Counted from the first letter of the stretch, positions 38,801-48,225 are shown. The stretch is DNA of 48,225 nt from Nocardia sp. (GCF_025465275.1 NZ_JAODNK010000035.1:1-48225), one strand, 5' to 3'. A program made the numbers and translations. The notes: a model not told the origin generated them from the letters alone.

Positions 38801-41800
38801 CCGGCCAGGTCAGCTTCAACTATCTGGGCCGCGTGAATGAGGGCGATGTGCCCGAGGCGCTGCGCGGTTTCGGCTGGATTCCCGCTGCGGAGCTGGGCGA
38901 TCTGGGCGGTGCGTACGACGGCGATATGCCCGCCATGGCGCCGATCGATATCAATGCCATCGTGACCGGCGACAGGCTGACCGCCAATATCGGCTACCCG
39001 AGCACGTTGCTCGAGGCCGGCGCGGTCGCCGAATTCGGCGCGCTGTGGGTATCCGCGCTGGAAGCCGTTGCGCACCATGCCGAATCCGCCGAGGCCGGCG
39101 GGCACACCCCGTCCGACTTCGGGCTCGTGCAGATCACCCAGCGCGATATCGACGGCTGGGAACAGCGTTTCGGCGGTGTGGACCAGGTGTGGCCGCTGTC
39201 GGCGCTGCAGTCCGGTCTGCTCTTCCATGCACAGCTGGCCGCCACCTCGGTGGATGTGTACACCGCGCAGGCGGTGCTCACCCTCACCGGTCGGGTGGAC
39301 GCCGATCGCCTGCGCGCCGCCGCTCAGGCACTGCTGGAGCGTCACGAAATCCTGCGCACCGCATACGTTTCCGATGCCAATGGCGTTCCGGTGCAGCTGG
39401 TGCTCGACGGTATTCACGTGGCCTGGTCGCAGTACGACCGCTCGGAGACCGGCGATGCGAGCGACATTCTCGAGGCCGATCGTGTACAGCGCTTCGACCT
39501 GACCGAGCCGCCGCTCATTCGCTACACCCTGGTGCAGGTCGCCGCCGATCGCTGGCAGCTGGCCGTGGCCAACCATCACATCCTGCTCGACGGCTGGTCC
39601 ATGCCGCTGCTCATGCAGGACCTGCTGGTGCTGTACGCCACGCACTCCGATACCAGCGTGCTGCCGCCGGTGCGCTCCTACCGCTACTTCCTGGAATGGG
39701 TTGCGCAGCAGGACCGTACGGCGTCGCTGGAGGCCTGGAAGACCTCGCTGCTCGGGGTCTCCGAGCCGACGCTGCTCACCCGCCCGGACCCGAGCCACGA
39801 GATCACCGCACTGTCCGGCGAGTACTTCTTCGAGCTGGACGAGGCGGCGACCGCCCGTCTGACCAGCGTTGCCGCCGACCTCGGCGTCACGCCGAACACC
39901 GTGCTGCAGGTGGCGTGGGGCATTCTGCTCGGCCGCCTCACCGGTCGCGAGGATGTGCTGTTCGGCACCACGGTCTCCGGGCGTCCGGCCCAGCTGTCCG
40001 GTGTCGAGTCCATGGTCGGCCTGTTCATCAATACGGTGCCGGTGCGGGTCGCCTTCGATCCGGCCGAATCGGCGCAGTCACTGCTCACTCGCACCCAGGG
40101 CGAGCAGGCGGATCTGCTGGATCACCACTACATCGGTCTCGCCGATATCCAGTCGGCGGCGCGCATCGGCGGACTCTTCGACACCCTCGTGGTGTTCGAG
40201 TCCTACCCGGTCGACGCCGACGGCATTCGCGCCCAGGCCGCCGATATCGACGGCATGGGTGTCACCGACCTCGAAGCCGCCGACGCTACCCACTACCCGC
40301 TCACCCTGATCGCCCAGCTCGACAGCCGCCTGCGCATTCGCGCCGGCTACCTGCGCGACCTGTTCGACGAGCACTCCGTGCGGCACATCGCCGACCGCCT
40401 GGTGCGCGTGCTCACGGCCATCACGACGGAACCCACTGCCGCAGTGGGCGATATCGAGCTTCTCGAAGACGCCGAGCGCGAGCTTGTGGTCACCGAGTGG
40501 AACGACACCGCCTACGACGTCGACACCGTGCTCGCCGTGCTCACCGACGGGACGTTGACGGATGACGAGGTCGGCACCGCCGACACCGCTGTAGCGGTCG
40601 GCAGTGGATCGACCATCGTCGCACCGCACAGCATTGTGCGGACCGCGTCGGGCGATGCGGCTGCCACGCTCGTTGCGCTGTTCGAAGCGCAGGCGGAGCG
40701 GACTCCCGATGCCGTTGCTCTCAGCTTCGAGGGCACCAGTCTCACCTACGGCGAGTTCGCCGAGCGGGTGCACCGCCTGGCGCGCTGGCTCATCGAACGC
40801 GGTGTGGGAGCCGAATCCTTTGTGGCGCTGGGTATGCGCCGCTCCATCGACCTGGTGGTCGGCATGTACGCCGTCACCGCGGCCGGTGGCGCGTACGTGC
40901 CGCTGGATCCGGAGCACCCGGCCGAGCGCACCGAATACATCCTGGCCACCGCCGATCCGGTGACCGTGCTGACCTCGGGCGAGGATCTAGCGCAGGGAGG
41001 TGGAGCGGACGTCGACACCGCGCAGGTCCGGATCGATCTGCTGGAGCTTTCCAGCTACTCGGCCGCGCCGATCACCGACGCGGAACGCATTGTGCCGCTG
41101 CGAGAATCGAATACCGCGTACGTCATCTTCACGTCGGGTTCGACCGGTCGCCCCAAGGGTGTGGCCGTACCGCATTCCGCGATCGTCAACCGTCTTGTCT
41201 GGATGCAGTCCGAGTACGGGCTGACCGCCGAAGACATTGTGCTGCAGAAGACTCCGGCCACCTTCGACGTGTCCGTGTGGGAGTTCTTCTGGCCGTTGCA
41301 GATCGGTGCGACGCTGGTTGTCGCCAAGCCGGACGGCCATCGCGACCCGGCCTACCTGGCGGAGCTCATTGCCCGCGAGGACGTGACGGTCACCCACTTC
41401 GTACCGTCCATGCTCGCGGTCTTCGTCGCCGAAGCAGCCGCGGTGCAGTGCACCAGCCTGCGCATGGTCTTCGCCTCCGGTGAAGCGCTCTCGCCCAAGC
41501 CCTCCCATCGTCTGCGCGAGATCACCGGCGCCGAGCTGCACAACCTGTACGGCCCGACCGAAGCCGCCGTCGACGTCACGTATCACCATGTGACCGCCAT
41601 CGATGTCGATACGGTGCCGATCGGCCGCCCGGTCTTCAATACCCAGGTCTACGTACTGGATTCGCGCCTGCGCCCCGTTCCGGTGGGTGTCGCGGGTGAG
41701 CTCTACCTTGCGGGCGATCAGCTGGCGACCGGCTATGTGTCGCGAGTGGATCTGACCTCGGATCGCTTCGTGGCCAATCCGTTCGGCGCATCCGAGCGCA

Positions 41801-44800
41801 TGTACCGCACCGGCGACCTCGTCGTCTGGAATGCCGGCGGCGAGATCGAATACCTCGGCCGCACCGACTTCCAGGTGAAGCTGCGCGGTCTGCGCATCGA
41901 GCTCGGTGAGATCGAAGCCGAGCTCACCGCACTGGGTTCCGTCGCACAGTCGGTGGTCGTGGTGCGCGGTGATCAGCACACCGGCGATCAGCTCGTCGCG
42001 TATGTCGTCGCCGCCCCCGGTCGCATTGTGGAGATCGAGTCGGCCCGCGCCGAGCTCGCCGAGCGGCTGCCCGCGTACATGGTCCCGTCGGTGGTCATGG
42101 TGCTCGACGAGTTCCCGCTCAATGCCTCCGGCAAGCTGGACCGCCGCGCCCTGCCCGCACCGGTCTTCGAGGCCGCCGTCTTCCGCGCCCCGACCACCCC
42201 GATCGAGCAGATCGTGGCGGGCATCTTCGCCGAGGTCCTCGGCCTGGATCGGGTCGGCCTGGACGACGACTTCTTCGCCCTCGGCGGCAACTCGCTCATT
42301 GCCACCCAGGTTGCGGCGCGCTTGTCCGCCGCGCTGGACAAAGCGCGGGGAGGCGGAGCGCAGCTGGGCGTGCGCGAGATTTTCGAGGCCTCCAGCGTGG
42401 CCGCACTGGCGGCGCGCGCCGAATCGCATTCCGGTGCGGGTGCCCGCCTGGCCCTGACAGCGCAGGACCGCCCCGAGCGGCTCCCGCTGTCGCTGGCGCA
42501 GCAGCGTATGTGGTTCCTCAACCGCTTCGATCCCGAATCGGCTGTGGATAACATTCCCGCGGCCGTGCGGCTCTCGGGTCTGGTGGATCGCCAGGCCCTG
42601 CAGATCGCCGTCGCCGATGTGCTGGCGCGCCACGAATCACTGCGCACCCGCTACCCGGAGGTCGACGGGACCGCGTACCAGGAGATCGTCCCCACCGGTC
42701 AGGTCATTCCCGATCTGACCCCGGTGGACGTCACCGAAGCCGAACTGCCCCGGGCACTTTCGGAGCTGGTGCTGACCGGTTTCGACGTCACCGTCGATGT
42801 GCCGTTCCGGGCCCGCCTGTTCGAGGTCAGCCCCACCGAGCACGTGCTCGCACTGGTGGTGCACCACATCTCCGCGGACGGGTTCTCCATGGGCCCGCTC
42901 ACCCGGGATGTCATGACCGCCTACGGCGCTCGTGTCGAAGGCGGCGAACCCGCCTGGCGGCCACTGGAAGTCCAGTACGCCGACTACGCACTCTGGCAGC
43001 GCGCGGTCCTCGGCGACGAGACCGATGCGGAATCGGTGATCGCACAGCAGATCTCGTACTGGGGTCAGGCGCTGCGCGGACTGCCGGATCAGCTGGAGCT
43101 GCCGTCCGACCGGCCGCGTCCGGCGGTCGCCTCCGGCCGCGGCGGCACACACGTCTTCACCATCGACGCCGAGGTCCACGGCAAGCTGCTGGAGCTGGCC
43201 CGCCGTCGCGGCGCCACGCTGTTCATGGTGGCGCACGCCGCGCTCGCCACACTGCTGTCGCGCCTGTCCGGTGAATCGGATATCGCCATCGGCACCCCGG
43301 TCGCCGGTCGTGGCGAGCGCGCGCTCGACGACCTCATCGGAATGTTCGTCAATACGCTCGTACTGCGCACACCGATCGACGGTGGCGCGGGCTTCAATGC
43401 ACTGCTGGAATCGGTGCGCGCCACCGATATCGCCGCCTTCGGTCACTCCGACCTGCCGTTCGAGCGTCTGGTGGAGATCCTCAACCCGGCCCGCTCGCAG
43501 GCCCGGCATCCGCTGTTCCAGGTCATGCTGTCGTTCCAGAACACCGGCCCGGCCGAACTGGAACTGCCGGGCCTGACCGTCAGCGGCGTCGATCTGCCGC
43601 TCGACACCGCCAAGTTCGACCTGCAGTTGGTGCTCACCGAGCAGAACACCGCACACAATGTGTCCGGCAATGGTTTCGGCGGCGCCCCGTCCGGCATCAC
43701 CGCCGAACTCATCTACGCCACCGACCTTTTCGATGACGCCACCATGGCGCGCTTCGCCCAGCGCTTCGGCCTCCTGCTGGAAGCCATTACGGCACAGCCG
43801 GATCGCGCCGTCGGCGATATCGACCTGCTCGACAATGCCGAGCGGTCCCTGGTCACCTCCGGCTGGAACCGCACCGGTTTCCGGGTGAGCGATGTGCTCG
43901 CCGAACGGACCGACGCTGTCCAGTCCGAGGATGCGGATACGACCCGTGGCGACGTCATGCGGGTTGCCTGGACCGGCGATGCCGCGAATACGCTGGTCGC
44001 GCTGTTCGAGGCGCAGGCCGTGCGTACTCCGGACGCCACCGCTCTCTCGTTCGAGGGGACGCCCGAGCGCAGCGAGGCACGGGCAGAGCTCTCTTACGGT
44101 GAGTTCGCCGGGCGTGTGCATCAGTTGGCGCGCAAGCTGATCGAGGCCGGTGTCGGCCCGGACAGCCTGGTCGCACTGGGCATTCGCCGGTCGCTGGACC
44201 TGGTGGTCGCGATGTATGCGGTGCTGGAAGCCGGTGGCGCGTACGTGCCGCTGGATCCGGATCAGCCTGCTGATCGCATTGCGTACGTGCTCGATACCGC
44301 TGCGCCGGTGTGCGTGCTGACAACCGAGCGCGACGGGTTCACCCACGAGGGTGTCTCGGTGCTCGCGGTCGATGCGCTCGAGCTGTCGGGGTACTCGGAT
44401 GCTCCGGTGACGGATGCGGATCGTCGTGCGCCGCTGCGGTCGTCGAATACGGCGTATGTGATCTTCACGTCGGGTTCGACCGGTCGCCCGAAGGGTGTGG
44501 CGGTCAGTCATGCCGCCATTGTCAACCGCCTGGTGTGGATGCAGTCGGAGTACGGGCTCACCGCCGACGATGTTGTGCTGCAGAAGACCCCCGCGACCTT
44601 CGATGTGTCTGTGTGGGAGTTCTTCTGGCCCTTGCAGATCGGTGCGCGCCTGGTCGTAGCCAAGCCCGACGGCCACGGCGATCCGGCGTACCTGGCGGAA
44701 GTCATTGCCGGAGAAGGTGTCACGACGACGCACTTCGTGCCGTCGATGCTTGCGGTGTTCGTGGCCGAGCCCGCCGCCACCGAATGCGCGAGTCTGCGAA

Positions 44801-47800
44801 TGGTTTTCGCTTCCGGTGAGGCGTTGCCCGCGACCACCGCTCAGCAGCTGCGCGCGGTGACCGGTGCGGCGCTGCACAACCTCTACGGCCCCACCGAAGC
44901 CGCGGTCGATGTGACCTATCACGAGGTTGTCGATGCGGATGTCGACACGGTGCCGATCGGTCGTCCGGTCTTCAATACCCAGGTTTACGTGCTGGATTCG
45001 CGTCTGCACCCGGTCGCGCCGGGTATGGCGGGTGAGCTCTATCTCGCGGGTGTGCAGTTGGCGCGCGGTTATGTGGCGCGAGCGGATCTGAGCTCGGATC
45101 GCTTCGTAGCGAACCCGTTCACTCCGGGTGAGCGCATGTACCGCACCGGTGACCTGGTGCTCTGGACCACCGCAGGTGAGCTGCAGTACCTGGGCCGCAC
45201 CGACTTCCAGGTGAAGTTGCGCGGTCTGCGTATCGAGCTCGGCGAGATCGAATCGGCGCTCACCGCACACGAGTCGGTCGCGCAGGCCGTCGTCGTGCTG
45301 CGTTCCGATGCGCGCACAGGTGATCAGCTGGTCGGCTACGTGGTTCCCGCCGATGGTTCCGTGGATGTGGATGCCCTGCGCACGCACCTGTCGGAGCAGC
45401 TGCCGTCCTACATGGTCCCGGCGGCATTCGTGTCCGTGGATGTGTTCCCGCTCAATGCGAATGGCAAGCTCGATCGCCGTGCCCTGCCCGAGCCGGAGTT
45501 CGCCGCTCGCGAATTCCGCGCCCCGGCGACCCCTGCGGAGGAGATCGTCGCCGCCGTCTTCACCGAGGTACTCGGGCTCGAGCAGCCCGTAGGCGCAGAG
45601 GACGACTTCTTCGCACTCGGCGGCAACTCGCTCATCGCGACCCAGATTGTCGCCCGGCTCGGCGCGGCGCTCGATACCCGTGTGCCGGTGCGCACGCTGT
45701 TCGACGCCCCGACCGTCGCCGCGCTGGCCGCCCGCGCGCAAGCGCAGGCGGGTACCGGTAGCCGCAGTGAGCTGGTGGCGCAGGAGCGTCCGGAAGAGAT
45801 TCCGTTGTCGCTTGCGCAGCAGCGCATGTGGTTCCTCAACCGTTTCGATACCGCTTCTGCGGTGAACAATATTCCGCTCGCGGTTCGCCTCACCGGCGAC
45901 CTCGACGTGGATGCGCTGCTGCACGCCGTCGGCGATGTGCTCGAGCGGCACGAGGTGCTGCGCACCGTCTACCCGGAGAACATCGAAGGCCGTGGCGTGC
46001 AGGTCATCCTGCCCGCGGACCAGGTCCGCCTGGATACCCTGCTGCGCAGCGATGCGAGCGCCTCGGACGAGACCGTCGGCGACGATTCGGCCGACGCCGA
46101 CGAGGCCGAGGCCCTCCCGATCGAAGCCGGCAATGGCCTCGTATCGATCGCGGTCACCGAATCCGAACTGCACGAGCGCATTGCCGAACTGGTGCTCACC
46201 GGCTTCGATGTCACCGTCGCGCCGCCGGTACGCGCCGGACTGTTCCAGGTCGAAGATGCCGAACAGCCCACGCACGTGCTGGTTTTCGTGGTGCACCACA
46301 TTTCCGGCGACGGCTGGTCGGTGCGTCCGCTGGCCCGCGATGTCATGCTCGCCTACGCCTCCCGTGCGAACGGCGCTGCGCCGCAGTGGACTCCGCTGCC
46401 GGTGCAGTACGCCGACTTCGCGCTGTGGCAGCGCGAGACCCTCGGCTCCGAAGAGGACTCCGGCTCGCTGATCTCCCAGCAGGTCGGCTACTGGTCGGAC
46501 GCACTGGCCGGCCTGCCGGACCAGATCGACCTGCCGTCGGATCGCCCGCGCCCCGCCGTGGCCTCCAACCGCGGTGGCGTGCACGAGTTCTCAGTGGACA
46601 CCGACCTGCTGAACGGCCTGAACACGCTCGCCCGTGAGCACGGCGCGAGCCTGTTCATGGTGGTGCACGCGGCGTTCGCGGCGCTGCTGGCCCGCCTGTC
46701 CGGCGGCGATGACATTGCCATCGGCACCGCGGTCGCGGGCCGTGGTGAAGCCGCGCTCGACGATGCCATCGGCATGTTCGTCAATACCCTGGTGCTGCGC
46801 ACGCCGATCGATTCGGGGGAGAAGTTCACCGAACTGCTGGCCCGCACCAAGGACACCGACCTGGCCGCCTTCGGCCATGCCGACCTGCCGTTCGAGCGCC
46901 TGGTGGAGATCCTCAACCCGGCCCGCTCGCAGGCCCGGCATCCGCTGTTCCAGGTCATGCTGTCATTCCAGAACACCGGTGAAGCCAGCTTCACGCTGCC
47001 GGGCCTGGAAGTGGCCGGCGTGCCCCTGGATGTGGTGACCGCCAAGTTCGACCTGCACCTCAACCTGCGCTCCGCCTCCCCGCGCTTCGAGCGGCTCGGC
47101 GGGGACGGCGTCATCGACGGTATGACCGCCGAATTCGCCTACGCCACCGATATTTTCGATGCGTCCACCATTACCGCCTTCGCTGATCGCCTAGTGCGCA
47201 CGCTGACCGCCGTGGTCACCGAGCCGAGCACCCTGGTCGGCGATATCGAAGTACTCGACGACATCGAGCGCCGCAAGGTGCTGCGGTCGTGGAACGCCAC
47301 CGAATACGACGTGACCCGGGTGGCGCTGGCCGGTCGCAAATCCGATGCCGACGTGACTCTCGCGTCCATGTTCGGGACCCAGGCCGCGCAGACTCCGAAG
47401 GCCGCCGCCGTGGTGTTCGAGGGCACGGCTCTCTCCTACGGCGAGTTCGCCGCGCGCGTCAACCGGCTGGCGCGGCACCTGATCGCCGAGGGCGTCGGAC
47501 CGGATTCGTTTGTCGCCCTGGGCATGCGCCGTTCGCTCGACCTGGTGGTCGGCATGTACGCCGTCATCGCCGCCGGTGGCGCGTACGTGCCGCTGGATCC
47601 GGATCATCCGGAGGAGCGCAATGCCTACGTGCTCGATACCGCCCAGCCGGTGTGCGTGCTCACCACCACGCGGGACGGTTTCGAATCCGGTACGCGCACA
47701 CTGCGTATCGACGAGATCGAGCTCGGCGAATACTCGGATGCACCGGTCACCGATGCCGAACGCATTGCGCCGCTGCGGGAGTCGCATACCGCGTACGTGA

Positions 47801-48225
47801 TCTTCACGTCCGGCTCGACCGGACGTCCGAAGGGTGTGGCGGTAACCCACGCCGCCATCGTCAACCGCCTGGTCTGGATGCAGACCGAGTACGGCCTGTT
47901 CGACGACGATGTGATTCTGCAGAAGACTCCGGCGACCTTCGACGTCTCCGTCTGGGAGTTCTTCTGGCCCTTGCAGGTCGGCGCGCAGCTGGTCGTCGCC
48001 AAGCCGGACGGCCACCGCGATCCGGCCTACCTGGCCGATCTCATTGCCGAATACGACGTCACCACCGCGCACTTCGTGCCGTCCATGATGTCGGTGTTCG
48101 TGGCCGAGCCCAAGGCCGCCGAATGTGTTTCGCTGCGACAGGTTTTCGCCTCCGGTGAGGCACTGCCCGCACCGACCGCGCACAAGCTGCTCGAACTGAC
48201 CGGTGCGCAACTGCACAACCTGTAC
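17830..48225 (+). CDS. Giant non-ribosomal peptide synthetase, at least nine modules, 3' end outside window
   Basis: One + strand frame stays open from the TTG at 17830 to the last base: 10,132 codons without a stop. The start is chosen because GAGG lies 6 nt upstream and the first condensation motif (FPLSPAQ) begins at residue 24; an upstream in-frame GTG (17767) lies inside the terminator-like hairpin. Domain order is C-A-PCP five times, C-A-PCP-E, C-A-PCP twice, then C-A cut by the window end. Phosphopantetheine serines (LGG[N/D]S) are at residues 1024, 2105, 3198, 4287, 5441, 6557, 8155 and 9267. All C domains keep HHxxxDG. Specificity codes give X1-X2-Ser-Ser-Thr-(D)X6-Ser-Ser-Ser. No thioesterase, MbtH protein or tailoring gene is visible; these may follow beyond the edge. 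Confidence 0.97.
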   Translation, partial: MDRLDFGGNGEAGSEIAPGSGEAFPLSPAQLGIWYAQHLDPQVPINIAQYVELRGEIDVPLLEQAMVDGSLEVGSGFLRIIERNGEPLQIVDPNLDRTIYQVDLRTAEDPHTAALQWMRDDYSRPLDILADRLIRSAMLRVGEDHYYWYARVHHIVLDGLGAMTYMTRVAEIYTARFRGEEPAASKVTDLRTLVEQEFAYRDSTRFQSDKEYWTERVAGLEEGTSLSGRSAPPAAINGIASASLTSDQNSLLETAVAVHESSPAALLIAGFAGYLAQWTGSEDVILSLPVTARTTAVMRRSGGAVSNIVPLRLRVGHDTSIDALLKQVTVAVSGALRHQRYRHEDIRRDSAGDGVVTREFFGPWVNIMLFHNEVTLGPVTGEFSVLSTGSIEDLGINFYQSVAGTRNHIDFETNPNLYSENETQRHHSRFLEFFDRFLSASAEQPVWGLPVITAAERTRTLVEWNSADHEVPETTLPALLDAQIPLTPDNIALEFEGATLTYAEFGARVNRLARFLIADGVGPESLVALGMRRSLDLVVGMHAVLRAGGAYVPIDPDHPADRTAYILESAAPVCVLTTERDGLELPQSVRRLQIDTLDVSGYSDLPVTDADRIAPLRPFNTAYVIYTSGSTGRPKGVAVTHHAIVNQELWMLDEYQLTADDVYLQKTATTFDVSLWGYFLPLMVGAKMIIATPDGHRDPVYVAETIQRHGVTVTDFVPSMLTVFVAHASAAQCVSLKSVFVIGEALPPETGASFRALSSAGLHNLYGPTEAAVSVTYWENTDADTITVPIGVPEWNVDVYVLDSRLRPAAIGAAGELYLGGRQLARGYKGRPDLTSDRFVANPLSADGERMYRTGDLVRWNTVSDSPHAAAGAIEYIGRTDFQVKFRGQRIELGEIETDLLAHPAVSQAAVLVMDTATGQQLVAYVVPMPGQSIDPPELTRFAAEKLPTYMVPASIMVLDAFPLNTSGKLDRKALPDPVFSVDAAGYRAPRTAAEEIVAGIFADVLGHERVGIDDNFFDLGGNSLVATQVVARISAAFSTRLGVRALFETPTVAGIAARMETIAPSDISRPPLVAQQRPERVPLSLAQQRMWFLNQFDPDVPTYNLPFVVRLRGRVDIEALQLALTDVVARQESLRTIFPESGDGGLQQVLPIDQVDLGIEVVSIDEAELFPALAEFASRGFDVSRELPIRVRVFQVGETIEDEADGVALNDYAVAFVVHHIAADGFSFGPLSRDMTAAYLARVSGQEPAWAPLPVQYQDFSIWQREVLGSEADPDSMAARQIAYWRGALAGLPDQLDLPADRPRPPVQSFRGNRVTFDIPVQLHTRLSGLARAQGVSLFMVMHSALAVLLARLSGTSDISIGTPVAGRGEQALDDLIGMFVNTLVLRSEVEGSERFTDFLSRIRETDLAAFASTDVPFERLVEVINPTRSQARHPLFQVMLSFQEMSHGSMELPGLTVSADELEVDIAKFDLQWTLTEQRGMAGEPAGLSVVLSYATDLFDERTVAEFGHRYLRILQTAVAAPETVVRDIDILNEDERALVLGDWSRNEHSLSSAQTVLDLFEEQVRLRPHGTALIFDPGERSSGMFGAPSDLSYAEFSSRVNRLARKLITEGVGPETLVAVGIRRSIDMLVAIYATLTAGGGYVPVDPDHPAERTDYVLASSQPVVLLTTTDDAVESADCLVLHVDSLDLTEFDDAPVTSVDRVAPLRPSNTAYVLYTSGSTGRPKGVAVPHSAVLNQIAWITNEYGIDDTDVILQKTPVTFDVSVWELFGSLAVGAQQVIAAPDGHRDPMYLSEVIGNHRVTLTSFVPSMLSVFASSASAAECLSLRAVLVAGEALPPATVTAFRRFSTAAVHNLYGPTEFTVHATYAPIATPTPAAVPIGRPVWNARTYVLDEGLRPVPGGVPGELYLGGAQVARGYYGRPDLSAERFVADPFGAPGDRLYRTGDLVRWNAAGALEYIGRTDFQVKFRGQRIELGEIETALLGHPSVNQAVVLVIDTVAGDQLVAYVVTRGPVDLDSVKSLLHRTLPAYMVPGAFVVLEAFPLNASGKLDRRALPSPVFEVREFRAPTTPIEEIVAQIFGEVLGIARVGVDDDFFELGGNSLIATQVATRLGTALDTRVPVRMLFEAATVAALAARVESHAGDGARKALVARERPAEIPLSLAQQRMWFLNRFDTASAVNNIPVAIRLSGELDVAALQVAVIDVIDRHESLRTVFPETAHGPMQLVLDAAQIVPDLTPVPVTQANLIDHLVELASMAFDVTDEVPMHAALFELSEAEYVLGMVVHHISADGWSMGPLARDVMVAYAARTSWEAPTWAELPVQYADYALWQREVLGAEDDPSSLISKQISYWAQTLADLPDELVLPSDRPRPPAASYKGGTYPFAISAETQQRLVDLGRRHNASLFMVLHSALAVLLARLSGTSDIAIGTPVHGRGEQALDDLIGMFVNTLVLRSEVDSEKTFADLLAQARESDLHAFAHADVPFERLVEVLNPARSQARHPLFQVMLTFQNTRQASLELPGLSVNGIDYDAQLAKFDLQLTLQEAQDANGENAGMSAEFSYARDLFDESTIAAFAHRLDLILDAVVADPEQPLGDIDLLVEGERDKVLTGWNNTGFELAQVLPALPEGDAATLVSLFEAQALASPDAIAVVFEGTPERSEARVELSYAELSGRVHRLARKLMAQGVGAESLVALAIRRSVDLVVAMYAVLEAGGAYVPLDPDQPGERIDYVLDIARPVAILTTGRDDFVIGRNVPVLEVETLNLEAYSAAPITDAERGQAIRPEHAAYVIFTSGSTGRPKGVAVEHAAIVNRLLWMQSEYPIGADDAVLQKTPATFDVSVWEFFWPLQTGARLVVAKPDGHRDPVYLAQIIAEEGITTAHFVPSMLSVFVATLGNEGADSTVAAPRLRQVFASGEALPAPTAQKLRELTGARLHNLYGPTEAAVDVTYHEVVDADTAFVPIGRPVWNTQTYVLDARLHPVAPGVAGELYLAGDQLARGYLSRPDLSADRFVANPFGATGARMYRTGDLVTWTGAGELEYLGRTDFQVKLRGLRIELGEIEAALLAQHGVAQSVVVVRADAHAGDQLVGYVVREPAAAGRESDAAVVDIDAVKGALGRSLPGYMVPSAIVVLDGFPVNASGKLDRKALPAPVFEAKRFRAPSTPIEEIIAAIFGELLGAERVGVDDDFFELGGNSLVATQVVARLSAALSAEIGVRALFEAPTVGALAARVESHAGTGVRQALTVRTRPEYPPLSLAQQRMWFLNRFDTDSAANNIPAAVRLTGALDLAALRGAIADVMARHESLRTIYPSYEGVAYQKVLPTARAIPQLEVRDVAEGELFAAVYDFAGRGFDVTTEPPVRLRAFRLADDDHVLVLVAHHIAADGFSMNPLVRDLMTGYVARSNGEAPGWPELPVQYADYALWQRETLGSEEDPRSLITEQLDYWRETLGGLPDELRLSTKPRPAVASYEAGTHRFEVSGELITGLQRVAKQQGTTLFMVVHSAFAALLARLSGTDDIAVGIPVAGRGEQALDDLVGMFVNTLVLRSPVDTSASFADLLKKVRERDLQAFAHADVPFERLVDVLNPARSQARHPLFQVMLSFQNLGRTALELPGLSVSELGVDQQSAKFDLQLTLSEVTDGAVAGQGSDAAAMAAELVFATDLFDDRFAEVFARRFVRMLTAVVADPSVRVGDMELLGDSERWRVLTGWNDTAFELDAALPEVSEGAAATLVSLFDAQVALTPDATAVTFEGTSLSYSEFAARVRQLARWLIAEGVGPESFVALGMRRSIDLVAGMYAVTVAGGAYVPLDPDHPAERTRYILETAQPVCVLTSGDDLAGVADLEGITTRQVRIDQLDLSAFAGTPITDADRRTPLHPANTAYVIFTSGSTGRPKGVAVSHAAIVNRLVWMHAQYGLAAYDVVLQKTPATFDVSVWEFFWPLQVGARLVIAKPDGHRDPAYLVRLITTEQVTTVHFVPSMLAVFVAEDGVADATSLRNVFASGEGLPGPTAQKLRELTGARLHNLYGPTEAAVDVTYHEVTDADITTVPIGAPVFNTQVYVLDSRLRPVPVGVAGELYLAGDQLATAYVARPDLTADRFVANPFGSGARMYRTGDLVVWTGAGELEYLGRTDFQVKLRGLRIELGEIEAALTALPDVAQSVVVVRHDERTEARGGGADHLVAYVVAADGRIDLEAVKDTLSQQLPAYMVPAAFVVLDAFPLNASGKLDRRALPSPSFAAKVYRAPVTPVQQTVAGVFAGVLGGDQAPGGGAIGLDDDFFELGGNSLIATQVISRLSAALDADIPLRTIFEATTVAALAAQLESRVGTGSRAPLVAQERPAPVTLPTGETAQLVPLSPAQQRMWFLNRFDSRTAVNNIPVALKLSGVVDIEAFTAALGDVLARHEALRTIYPEIAGDGFQRVLSPSEIEFEVRAETVTADELPTRITQLVSVFFDVTRELPFRATVLSLSSTEHVLVLVLHHISSDGFSLRPLLRDVVGAYLARSGGEAPTWTPLSVQYADYALWQREVLGDERDPESIAAQQVSYWTEQLRDLPEQIELPADRPRPEIATNAGGTYDFSIDADLYRALNALAREHDVTLFMVLHAALATWSARLSRSIDIAIGTPIAGRGDRALDDLVGMFVNTLVLRTPVLPDAAFRDLLSQVRRTDLAAFAHAEVPFERLVDVLSPVRSQAHHPLFQVALTFEAAGAKDAGAVSLPGLELEAAEFDAGTAKFDVQLTVGERADGSLGLSWNYATDLFDPETVASFAERLVRILRTVADDPAVLLGDIDLLGGVERHEVSERWVSAGDDIVELAAAARTAAQANGAGLAEVLSPGGALGALAELFIDPVATLSSPFVDEHATVSGLFDLAVAADPNRVAVRFGDEELTYNDLDRRANVVARRLIEDGAGPESLVAVLLPRSLDLVVALLAVVKTGAGYVPVDPTYPADRIAFVLSDARPTSVVIDSTVQVELPAGLPTVLLDGFTVEAGDIEDADDSPITDADRTAPLHPDHVAYVIYTSGSTGRPKGVAVAHRNVVRLMANTDREFGFTADDVWTLFHSYAFDFSVWELWGPLLYGGTLVVVDYYVSRSPEQFLELLRRERVTVLNQTPSAFYQLSEAERIAAEASPESGAADDELALRYVIFGGEALELRRLSDWVARHGDSGPYLVNMYGITETTVHVSHRVLDAGTIAAATGSVVGRAIAGLRVYVLDERLHPVPVGVAGEMYVAGAQLARGYLGRPDLTAARFVASPFGADGSRLYRSGDVARWNRFGELEYLGRADDQVKVRGFRIELGEIEAAVLAQPGVAQAAVIVREDLPGDQRIVAYVVPDNTAPGGSVDTSGPATGSDAWLLEIRDGAGERLPSYMVPAAMVVLDRIPLTVNGKLDRRALPAPAVQARAFRAPETPTQETVAAVLAEVLDLPRVGLDDDFFDLGGNSLIATRVVSRIGAALDTTVAVRTLFEASTVEALAARIESHADGASRAKLVARPRPVGELVPLSFAQQRMWFLNQYDTSSAAYNLPLAIRLTGELDTAALELAVADVVRRHESLRTRYPEHGGTPMQVVVPAEAIALDLRPVTVAPADLTSTVAAFATLGFNVADQVPLRARLFRVGGDEAVDPGQKHAGMASGTAAEVASGTAAEVMSGAHVEMVSGTSAAVHSEHVLVVVVHHIAGDGFSMAPLTRDVMVAYSARTQGAVPGWAPMAVQYADFAIWQREVLGSEEDSGSLMARQVGYWQRALDGVSDELALPTDRARPAVASHRGATLQRTLRPELIGALEDVARQRGSSLFMVMHSALAVLLARLSGSDDIAVGTPVAGRGEAALDDLVGMFVNTLVLRTGIDPAESFSDLLDRARHTDLDAFGNADVPFERLVELLAPERSQARNPLFQVMLAFQNLDRTTLELPGLTVAALDLDENISRFDLQFTLSEQAGTDAGETRPGSDTGMALALTYAVDLFDEATAEGFAERWMRVLEAIAADPEIRVGAIDILDQSERADLVARFGAPVIPGRTLPELLAEAVARDPQATAVRFQGTGLSYADLDERSNRLARLLIERGIGTENLVAIAVPRSADSYFAEWAVSKTGAAFVPVDPNYPADRIAHMVTDSGSPVGLTVAAVRADLPESVEWLVLDELDLNTFADTAIVDADRVRPLRPEHPAYVIYTSGSTGVPKGVVVTHAGLANFSAEQIERYRLDSFSRALHFASPSFDASILEFLLAIGAGGTLVVVPPGVYGGDELSELIRSEGVTHAFITPAALATFDPSGLDSLRVLVAGGEAVPADLVAKWAIPIGEGTGPDGTIRAFHNGYGPTETTIMTNISDPLVPGDLVTIGGPIRGMQSLILDNRLRPVPVGVAGELYLSGIQLARGYHARPGLTTDRFVANPYVSGQRMYRTGDVVRWTRTGEVEYVGRSDFQVKVRGFRIELGEIDAALASHESVDFAVTVGHKNAAGAVSLVSYVVATPGHSVDISAVTAHVEQQLPAYMVPSSVMIIDRVPLTPVGKLDRRALPEPVFATEVVFRAARNTVEHTIAEVFAEVLGLERVGIDDSFFALGGDSIVSIQLVSRAKARGVIFSPRDVFEQRTVSGLAAVAQTADGQGDSTPQLTELPGGGVGVMPLTPVVRFMVERPGGIGRFNQTMALELPIGIDRAGIAATVAAVIDRHDMLRARLRRVPGADPVVETAAAGAIDVDALIDRTEFDPAVGTEEFLEIASAALDATLDKLDPIAGVVIRFAWLEPATASRESDTASRAGRLIVAAHHLVVDGVTWRILVPDFVTAWGQLSAGQTPELVAPATSMRTWAHALERAAATPERVAELDFWRGVVDGPDPLLTERPLDPAVDVTAVIEVHRVEVSAEVTKSLLTTVPALFHGGVNDGLLTALALAVAKWRSDRGIAGEKSALVRLEGHGREEEVVPGADLSRTVGWFTAIFPVRFDLSQLEVNAALTGGPAMGHAIKAVKEQLLAVPDKGLGYGLLRYVNQATADQLPKQQPGQVSFNYLGRVNEGDVPEALRGFGWIPAAELGDLGGAYDGDMPAMAPIDINAIVTGDRLTANIGYPSTLLEAGAVAEFGALWVSALEAVAHHAESAEAGGHTPSDFGLVQITQRDIDGWEQRFGGVDQVWPLSALQSGLLFHAQLAATSVDVYTAQAVLTLTGRVDADRLRAAAQALLERHEILRTAYVSDANGVPVQLVLDGIHVAWSQYDRSETGDASDILEADRVQRFDLTEPPLIRYTLVQVAADRWQLAVANHHILLDGWSMPLLMQDLLVLYATHSDTSVLPPVRSYRYFLEWVAQQDRTASLEAWKTSLLGVSEPTLLTRPDPSHEITALSGEYFFELDEAATARLTSVAADLGVTPNTVLQVAWGILLGRLTGREDVLFGTTVSGRPAQLSGVESMVGLFINTVPVRVAFDPAESAQSLLTRTQGEQADLLDHHYIGLADIQSAARIGGLFDTLVVFESYPVDADGIRAQAADIDGMGVTDLEAADATHYPLTLIAQLDSRLRIRAGYLRDLFDEHSVRHIADRLVRVLTAITTEPTAAVGDIELLEDAERELVVTEWNDTAYDVDTVLAVLTDGTLTDDEVGTADTAVAVGSGSTIVAPHSIVRTASGDAAATLVALFEAQAERTPDAVALSFEGTSLTYGEFAERVHRLARWLIERGVGAESFVALGMRRSIDLVVGMYAVTAAGGAYVPLDPEHPAERTEYILATADPVTVLTSGEDLAQGGGADVDTAQVRIDLLELSSYSAAPITDAERIVPLRESNTAYVIFTSGSTGRPKGVAVPHSAIVNRLVWMQSEYGLTAEDIVLQKTPATFDVSVWEFFWPLQIGATLVVAKPDGHRDPAYLAELIAREDVTVTHFVPSMLAVFVAEAAAVQCTSLRMVFASGEALSPKPSHRLREITGAELHNLYGPTEAAVDVTYHHVTAIDVDTVPIGRPVFNTQVYVLDSRLRPVPVGVAGELYLAGDQLATGYVSRVDLTSDRFVANPFGASERMYRTGDLVVWNAGGEIEYLGRTDFQVKLRGLRIELGEIEAELTALGSVAQSVVVVRGDQHTGDQLVAYVVAAPGRIVEIESARAELAERLPAYMVPSVVMVLDEFPLNASGKLDRRALPAPVFEAAVFRAPTTPIEQIVAGIFAEVLGLDRVGLDDDFFALGGNSLIATQVAARLSAALDKARGGGAQLGVREIFEASSVAALAARAESHSGAGARLALTAQDRPERLPLSLAQQRMWFLNRFDPESAVDNIPAAVRLSGLVDRQALQIAVADVLARHESLRTRYPEVDGTAYQEIVPTGQVIPDLTPVDVTEAELPRALSELVLTGFDVTVDVPFRARLFEVSPTEHVLALVVHHISADGFSMGPLTRDVMTAYGARVEGGEPAWRPLEVQYADYALWQRAVLGDETDAESVIAQQISYWGQALRGLPDQLELPSDRPRPAVASGRGGTHVFTIDAEVHGKLLELARRRGATLFMVAHAALATLLSRLSGESDIAIGTPVAGRGERALDDLIGMFVNTLVLRTPIDGGAGFNALLESVRATDIAAFGHSDLPFERLVEILNPARSQARHPLFQVMLSFQNTGPAELELPGLTVSGVDLPLDTAKFDLQLVLTEQNTAHNVSGNGFGGAPSGITAELIYATDLFDDATMARFAQRFGLLLEAITAQPDRAVGDIDLLDNAERSLVTSGWNRTGFRVSDVLAERTDAVQSEDADTTRGDVMRVAWTGDAANTLVALFEAQAVRTPDATALSFEGTPERSEARAELSYGEFAGRVHQLARKLIEAGVGPDSLVALGIRRSLDLVVAMYAVLEAGGAYVPLDPDQPADRIAYVLDTAAPVCVLTTERDGFTHEGVSVLAVDALELSGYSDAPVTDADRRAPLRSSNTAYVIFTSGSTGRPKGVAVSHAAIVNRLVWMQSEYGLTADDVVLQKTPATFDVSVWEFFWPLQIGARLVVAKPDGHGDPAYLAEVIAGEGVTTTHFVPSMLAVFVAEPAATECASLRMVFASGEALPATTAQQLRAVTGAALHNLYGPTEAAVDVTYHEVVDADVDTVPIGRPVFNTQVYVLDSRLHPVAPGMAGELYLAGVQLARGYVARADLSSDRFVANPFTPGERMYRTGDLVLWTTAGELQYLGRTDFQVKLRGLRIELGEIESALTAHESVAQAVVVLRSDARTGDQLVGYVVPADGSVDVDALRTHLSEQLPSYMVPAAFVSVDVFPLNANGKLDRRALPEPEFAAREFRAPATPAEEIVAAVFTEVLGLEQPVGAEDDFFALGGNSLIATQIVARLGAALDTRVPVRTLFDAPTVAALAARAQAQAGTGSRSELVAQERPEEIPLSLAQQRMWFLNRFDTASAVNNIPLAVRLTGDLDVDALLHAVGDVLERHEVLRTVYPENIEGRGVQVILPADQVRLDTLLRSDASASDETVGDDSADADEAEALPIEAGNGLVSIAVTESELHERIAELVLTGFDVTVAPPVRAGLFQVEDAEQPTHVLVFVVHHISGDGWSVRPLARDVMLAYASRANGAAPQWTPLPVQYADFALWQRETLGSEEDSGSLISQQVGYWSDALAGLPDQIDLPSDRPRPAVASNRGGVHEFSVDTDLLNGLNTLAREHGASLFMVVHAAFAALLARLSGGDDIAIGTAVAGRGEAALDDAIGMFVNTLVLRTPIDSGEKFTELLARTKDTDLAAFGHADLPFERLVEILNPARSQARHPLFQVMLSFQNTGEASFTLPGLEVAGVPLDVVTAKFDLHLNLRSASPRFERLGGDGVIDGMTAEFAYATDIFDASTITAFADRLVRTLTAVVTEPSTLVGDIEVLDDIERRKVLRSWNATEYDVTRVALAGRKSDADVTLASMFGTQAAQTPKAAAVVFEGTALSYGEFAARVNRLARHLIAEGVGPDSFVALGMRRSLDLVVGMYAVIAAGGAYVPLDPDHPEERNAYVLDTAQPVCVLTTTRDGFESGTRTLRIDEIELGEYSDAPVTDAERIAPLRESHTAYVIFTSGSTGRPKGVAVTHAAIVNRLVWMQTEYGLFDDDVILQKTPATFDVSVWEFFWPLQVGAQLVVAKPDGHRDPAYLADLIAEYDVTTAHFVPSMMSVFVAEPKAAECVSLRQVFASGEALPAPTAHKLLELTGAQLHNLY
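17899..21030 (+). other. NRPS module 1: starter-position C - A (unassigned) - PCP
   Basis: The C domain (17899-19200) opens the protein with no carrier domain before it. It resembles the EntF C domain ([50 protein letters not shown]), which accepts an aryl group from a separate carrier protein. An acyl or aryl cap donated in trans is therefore likely. The A domain (19240-20770) has [22 protein letters not shown] and [11 protein letters not shown], giving the ten-residue code DVWDFILVSK. It has the DVW start of serine domains but Asp at 278 and Ile/Ser at 301/331; I cannot assign it. The PCP serine is at residue 1024. Confidence 0.85.
21061..24270 (+). other. NRPS module 2: C - A (unassigned) - PCP
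   Basis: The C domain has [14 protein letters not shown] and HHIAADG (21487), of the L-acceptor/L-donor type. The A domain has [30 protein letters not shown] and [11 protein letters not shown], giving the code DVWSLALVHK. It is a relative of the serine domains but with Ser278, Leu299, Ala301 and His331; the substrate is unassigned. An extra segment of about ten residues ([14 protein letters not shown]) interrupts the A1 region near 22570. The PCP serine is at residue 2105. Confidence 0.85.
24301..27570 (+). other. NRPS module 3: C - A(Ser) - PCP
   Basis: The C domain has [14 protein letters not shown] and HHISADG (24694). The A domain reads [45 protein letters not shown] and [12 protein letters not shown]. 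The ten-residue code is DVWHFSLVDK, identical to the serine code of E. coli EntF. The A domain carries a PERSEAR insertion near its start. The PCP serine is at residue 3198. Confidence 0.93.
25807..25828 (+). repeat. 22-bp PERSEAR insertion, copy in module 3 A domain
   Basis: This segment is identical over 22 bp to 44062-44083. It encodes PERSEAR inside the loop between EGT and LSY at the start of the A domain, where modules 4, 7 and 9 have two residues instead (TS or TA). The frame is preserved. Confidence 0.85.
30346..30366 (+). repeat. GGGA-type 21-bp dispersed repeat, copy 1 (module 4 A domain)
   Basis: The copy contains the 20-nt core AAGCGCGGGGAGGCGGAGCG and inserts EARGGGAD into the C-terminal A subdomain, between VVVVRHDER and HLVAYVV. 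The 21-bp sequence recurs exactly, inverted, at 47068-47088. Confidence 0.9.
30629..30648 (+). repeat. GGGA-type dispersed repeat, variant copy 2 (module 4 PCP)
   Basis: This copy differs from the core at one position (AAGCGCCGGGAGGCGGAGCG). It encodes APGGGA in the N-terminal loop of the PCP, where other modules have two or three residues. Confidence 0.85.
30892..34290 (+). other. NRPS module 5: C - A(Thr) - PCP
   Basis: The C domain has [14 protein letters not shown] and HHISSDG (31273). It is joined to the A domain by an unusually long Ala-rich linker (about 32220-32420). The A domain differs from its neighbours: [31 protein letters not shown] and [12 protein letters not shown] give code DFWNIGMVHK, the standard threonine code. 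The PCP serine is at residue 5441. Confidence 0.93.
34694..34718 (+). repeat. REP-like palindrome inside the module 6 C domain
   Basis: ATCCCGGC (34694-34701) and GCCGGGAT (34711-34718) form a perfect 8-bp stem around CAAAAGCAT. It is read in frame as DPGQKHAG. The sequence resembles a palindrome I recall as dispersed, mostly intergenic, in Nocardia and Rhodococcus genomes; that recollection is unverified. Confidence 0.75.
34717..34812 (+). repeat. 24-bp tandem repeat inside the module 6 C domain
   Basis: Four consecutive 24-bp units encode [24 protein letters not shown] and MVSGTSAA. The first two differ at one base. Codons ending in T are frequent (AGT GGT ACT GCT), unlike the surrounding GC-ending usage. 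Other C domains of this protein have no such segment between LF[R/E]V and EHVL. Confidence 0.9.
40989..41007 (+). repeat. GGGA-type dispersed repeat, variant copy 3 (module 7 A domain)
   Basis: This copy reads AGCGCAGGGAGGTGGAGCG, two differences from the core. It inserts AQGGGAD into the loop after TSGEDL in the N-terminal A subdomain. Confidence 0.8.
42341..42360 (+). repeat. GGGA-type dispersed repeat, copy 4 (module 7 PCP)
   Basis: This is an exact copy of the 20-nt core. It inserts KARGGGAQ after the third-position helix of the PCP (between SAALD and [10 protein letters not shown]), where other modules have only a few residues. Confidence 0.9.
42478..45780 (+). other. NRPS module 8: C - A(Ser) - PCP
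   Basis: The C domain has [14 protein letters not shown] and HHISADG (42862). The A domain motifs [33 protein letters not shown] and [12 protein letters not shown] give code DVWHFSLVDK, serine. It carries the same PERSEAR insertion as module 3. The PCP serine is at residue 9267. Confidence 0.93.
44062..44083 (+). repeat. 22-bp PERSEAR insertion, copy in module 8 A domain
   Basis: This is an exact 22-bp match to 25807-25828. It encodes PERSEAR at the same structural position of the A domain as in module 3. Confidence 0.85.
45799..48225 (+). other. NRPS module 9 (cut by window end): C - A(Ser, partial)
   Basis: The C domain has [14 protein letters not shown] and HHISGDG (46294). It contains an acidic insertion of roughly 35 residues near 46030-46140. 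The A domain is visible to [29 protein letters not shown] and QVFASGEAL give the first seven code positions as DVWHFSL, matching serine. The rest lies outside the window. Confidence 0.88.
47068..47088 (-). repeat. GGGA-type 21-bp dispersed repeat, inverted copy 5 (module 9 C domain)
   Basis: This is the exact reverse complement of 30346-30366 over 21 bp. Because of its orientation it is read as RSASPRF, in the loop before the last C-domain motif. The opposite orientation rules out simple module duplication as its origin. Confidence 0.9.

Larger units (their letters stand above)
34327..39060 (+). other. NRPS module 6: C - A (hydrophobic?) - PCP - E
   Basis: The C domain has [14 protein letters not shown] and HHIAGDG (34846) but carries a repeat-built insertion (34694-34812). 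The A domain is a different lineage: [29 protein letters not shown] and [11 protein letters not shown] give code DALFVGGIMK, which suggests a hydrophobic residue, not assignable more finely. The PCP has LGGDSI (serine at residue 6557), the form usually seen before epimerases. The E domain (37670-39060) has [24 protein letters not shown] and FNYLGR. It should turn residue 6 into the D form. Confidence 0.9.
39178..42460 (+). other. NRPS module 7: C (D-donor type) - A(Ser) - PCP
   Basis: The C domain after the epimerase is of the D-donor class: [17 protein letters not shown] replaces the AQQRMWFL form, and the active site is [10 protein letters not shown] (39574). This agrees with a D-configured residue 6. 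The A domain motifs [33 protein letters not shown] and [12 protein letters not shown] give code DVWHFSLVDK, serine. GGGA-type insertions occur in the A domain (40989) and after the PCP serine (42341). The PCP serine is at residue 8155. Confidence 0.93.

Noticed and set aside
19534..46584. Several very long open frames (1,000-2,000 codons) on the minus strand opposite the NRPS
   Set aside because: They are antisense shadows of a GC-rich gene with strong third-position bias. They have Arg/His/Gly/Gln-rich low-complexity content, no recognisable domains and no ribosome sites, while the + strand shows full NRPS motifs throughout.

Overview
The window is high-GC actinobacterial DNA. It most likely comes from Nocardia or a close mycolic-acid relative: it carries a mycobacterial-type leucine-catabolism gene order (accA1, acyl-CoA dehydrogenase, MaoC, citE), F420-associated protein families, a DUF4254 protein and a very large non-ribosomal peptide synthetase (NRPS) gene. 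This assignment is inference from gene content; there is no rRNA or other marker gene here.

Positions 1-5768 (+) hold a tightly overlapping catabolic operon: the 3' end of an acyl-CoA carboxylase alpha subunit, an acyl-CoA dehydrogenase, a MaoC dehydratase ending in a 21-bp tandem repeat, a CitE-like lyase and an acetoacetyl-CoA synthetase. Together they fit leucine/branched-acyl-CoA breakdown to acetyl-CoA and acetoacetyl-CoA. Positions 5770-7220 (-) hold a DUF4254 protein and a DUF559 protein. Positions 7286-11657 hold a cassette bounded by two inverted copies of a 61-bp repeat: an XRE-cupin regulator (-) divergent from an NCS1 permease, a 2-oxoglutarate/Fe(II) oxygenase and an adenosine-deaminase-like enzyme (+). 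Its likely role is uptake and processing of a (modified) nucleobase or nucleoside.

Positions 11664-12394 (-) hold a decayed F420-dependent luciferase-like oxidoreductase. Positions 12444-16190 hold an ABC transporter (ATPase and FtsX-type permease, -) divergent from a histidine kinase/response regulator pair (+). They are followed by a PPOX/F420-type flavoprotein gene and an isolated cobM.

From 17830 to the end (30.4 kb, 63% of the window) runs one uninterrupted + strand reading frame with no stop. It is a giant NRPS of at least 10,132 residues, open at the 3' edge. I read eight complete modules and most of a ninth: C-A-PCP x5, C-A-PCP-E, C-A-PCP x2, C-A(partial). The ten-residue specificity codes of modules 3, 4, 7 and 8 are exactly the EntF serine code, module 9 matches it as far as it goes, and module 5 has the exact threonine code. 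Modules 1, 2 and 6 are not assignable by eye. The predicted backbone is acyl/aryl-X1-X2-Ser-Ser-Thr-(D)X6-Ser-Ser-Ser-..., a Ser-rich hydroxylated peptide. The first C domain resembles that of EntF and has no upstream carrier domain, which suggests an acyl or aryl cap delivered in trans. The gene is preceded by a roughly 300-nt non-coding leader with nested hairpins and a terminator-like hairpin. It also carries several short in-frame repeat insertions in domain loops, which look like recent mobile or recombinational events.
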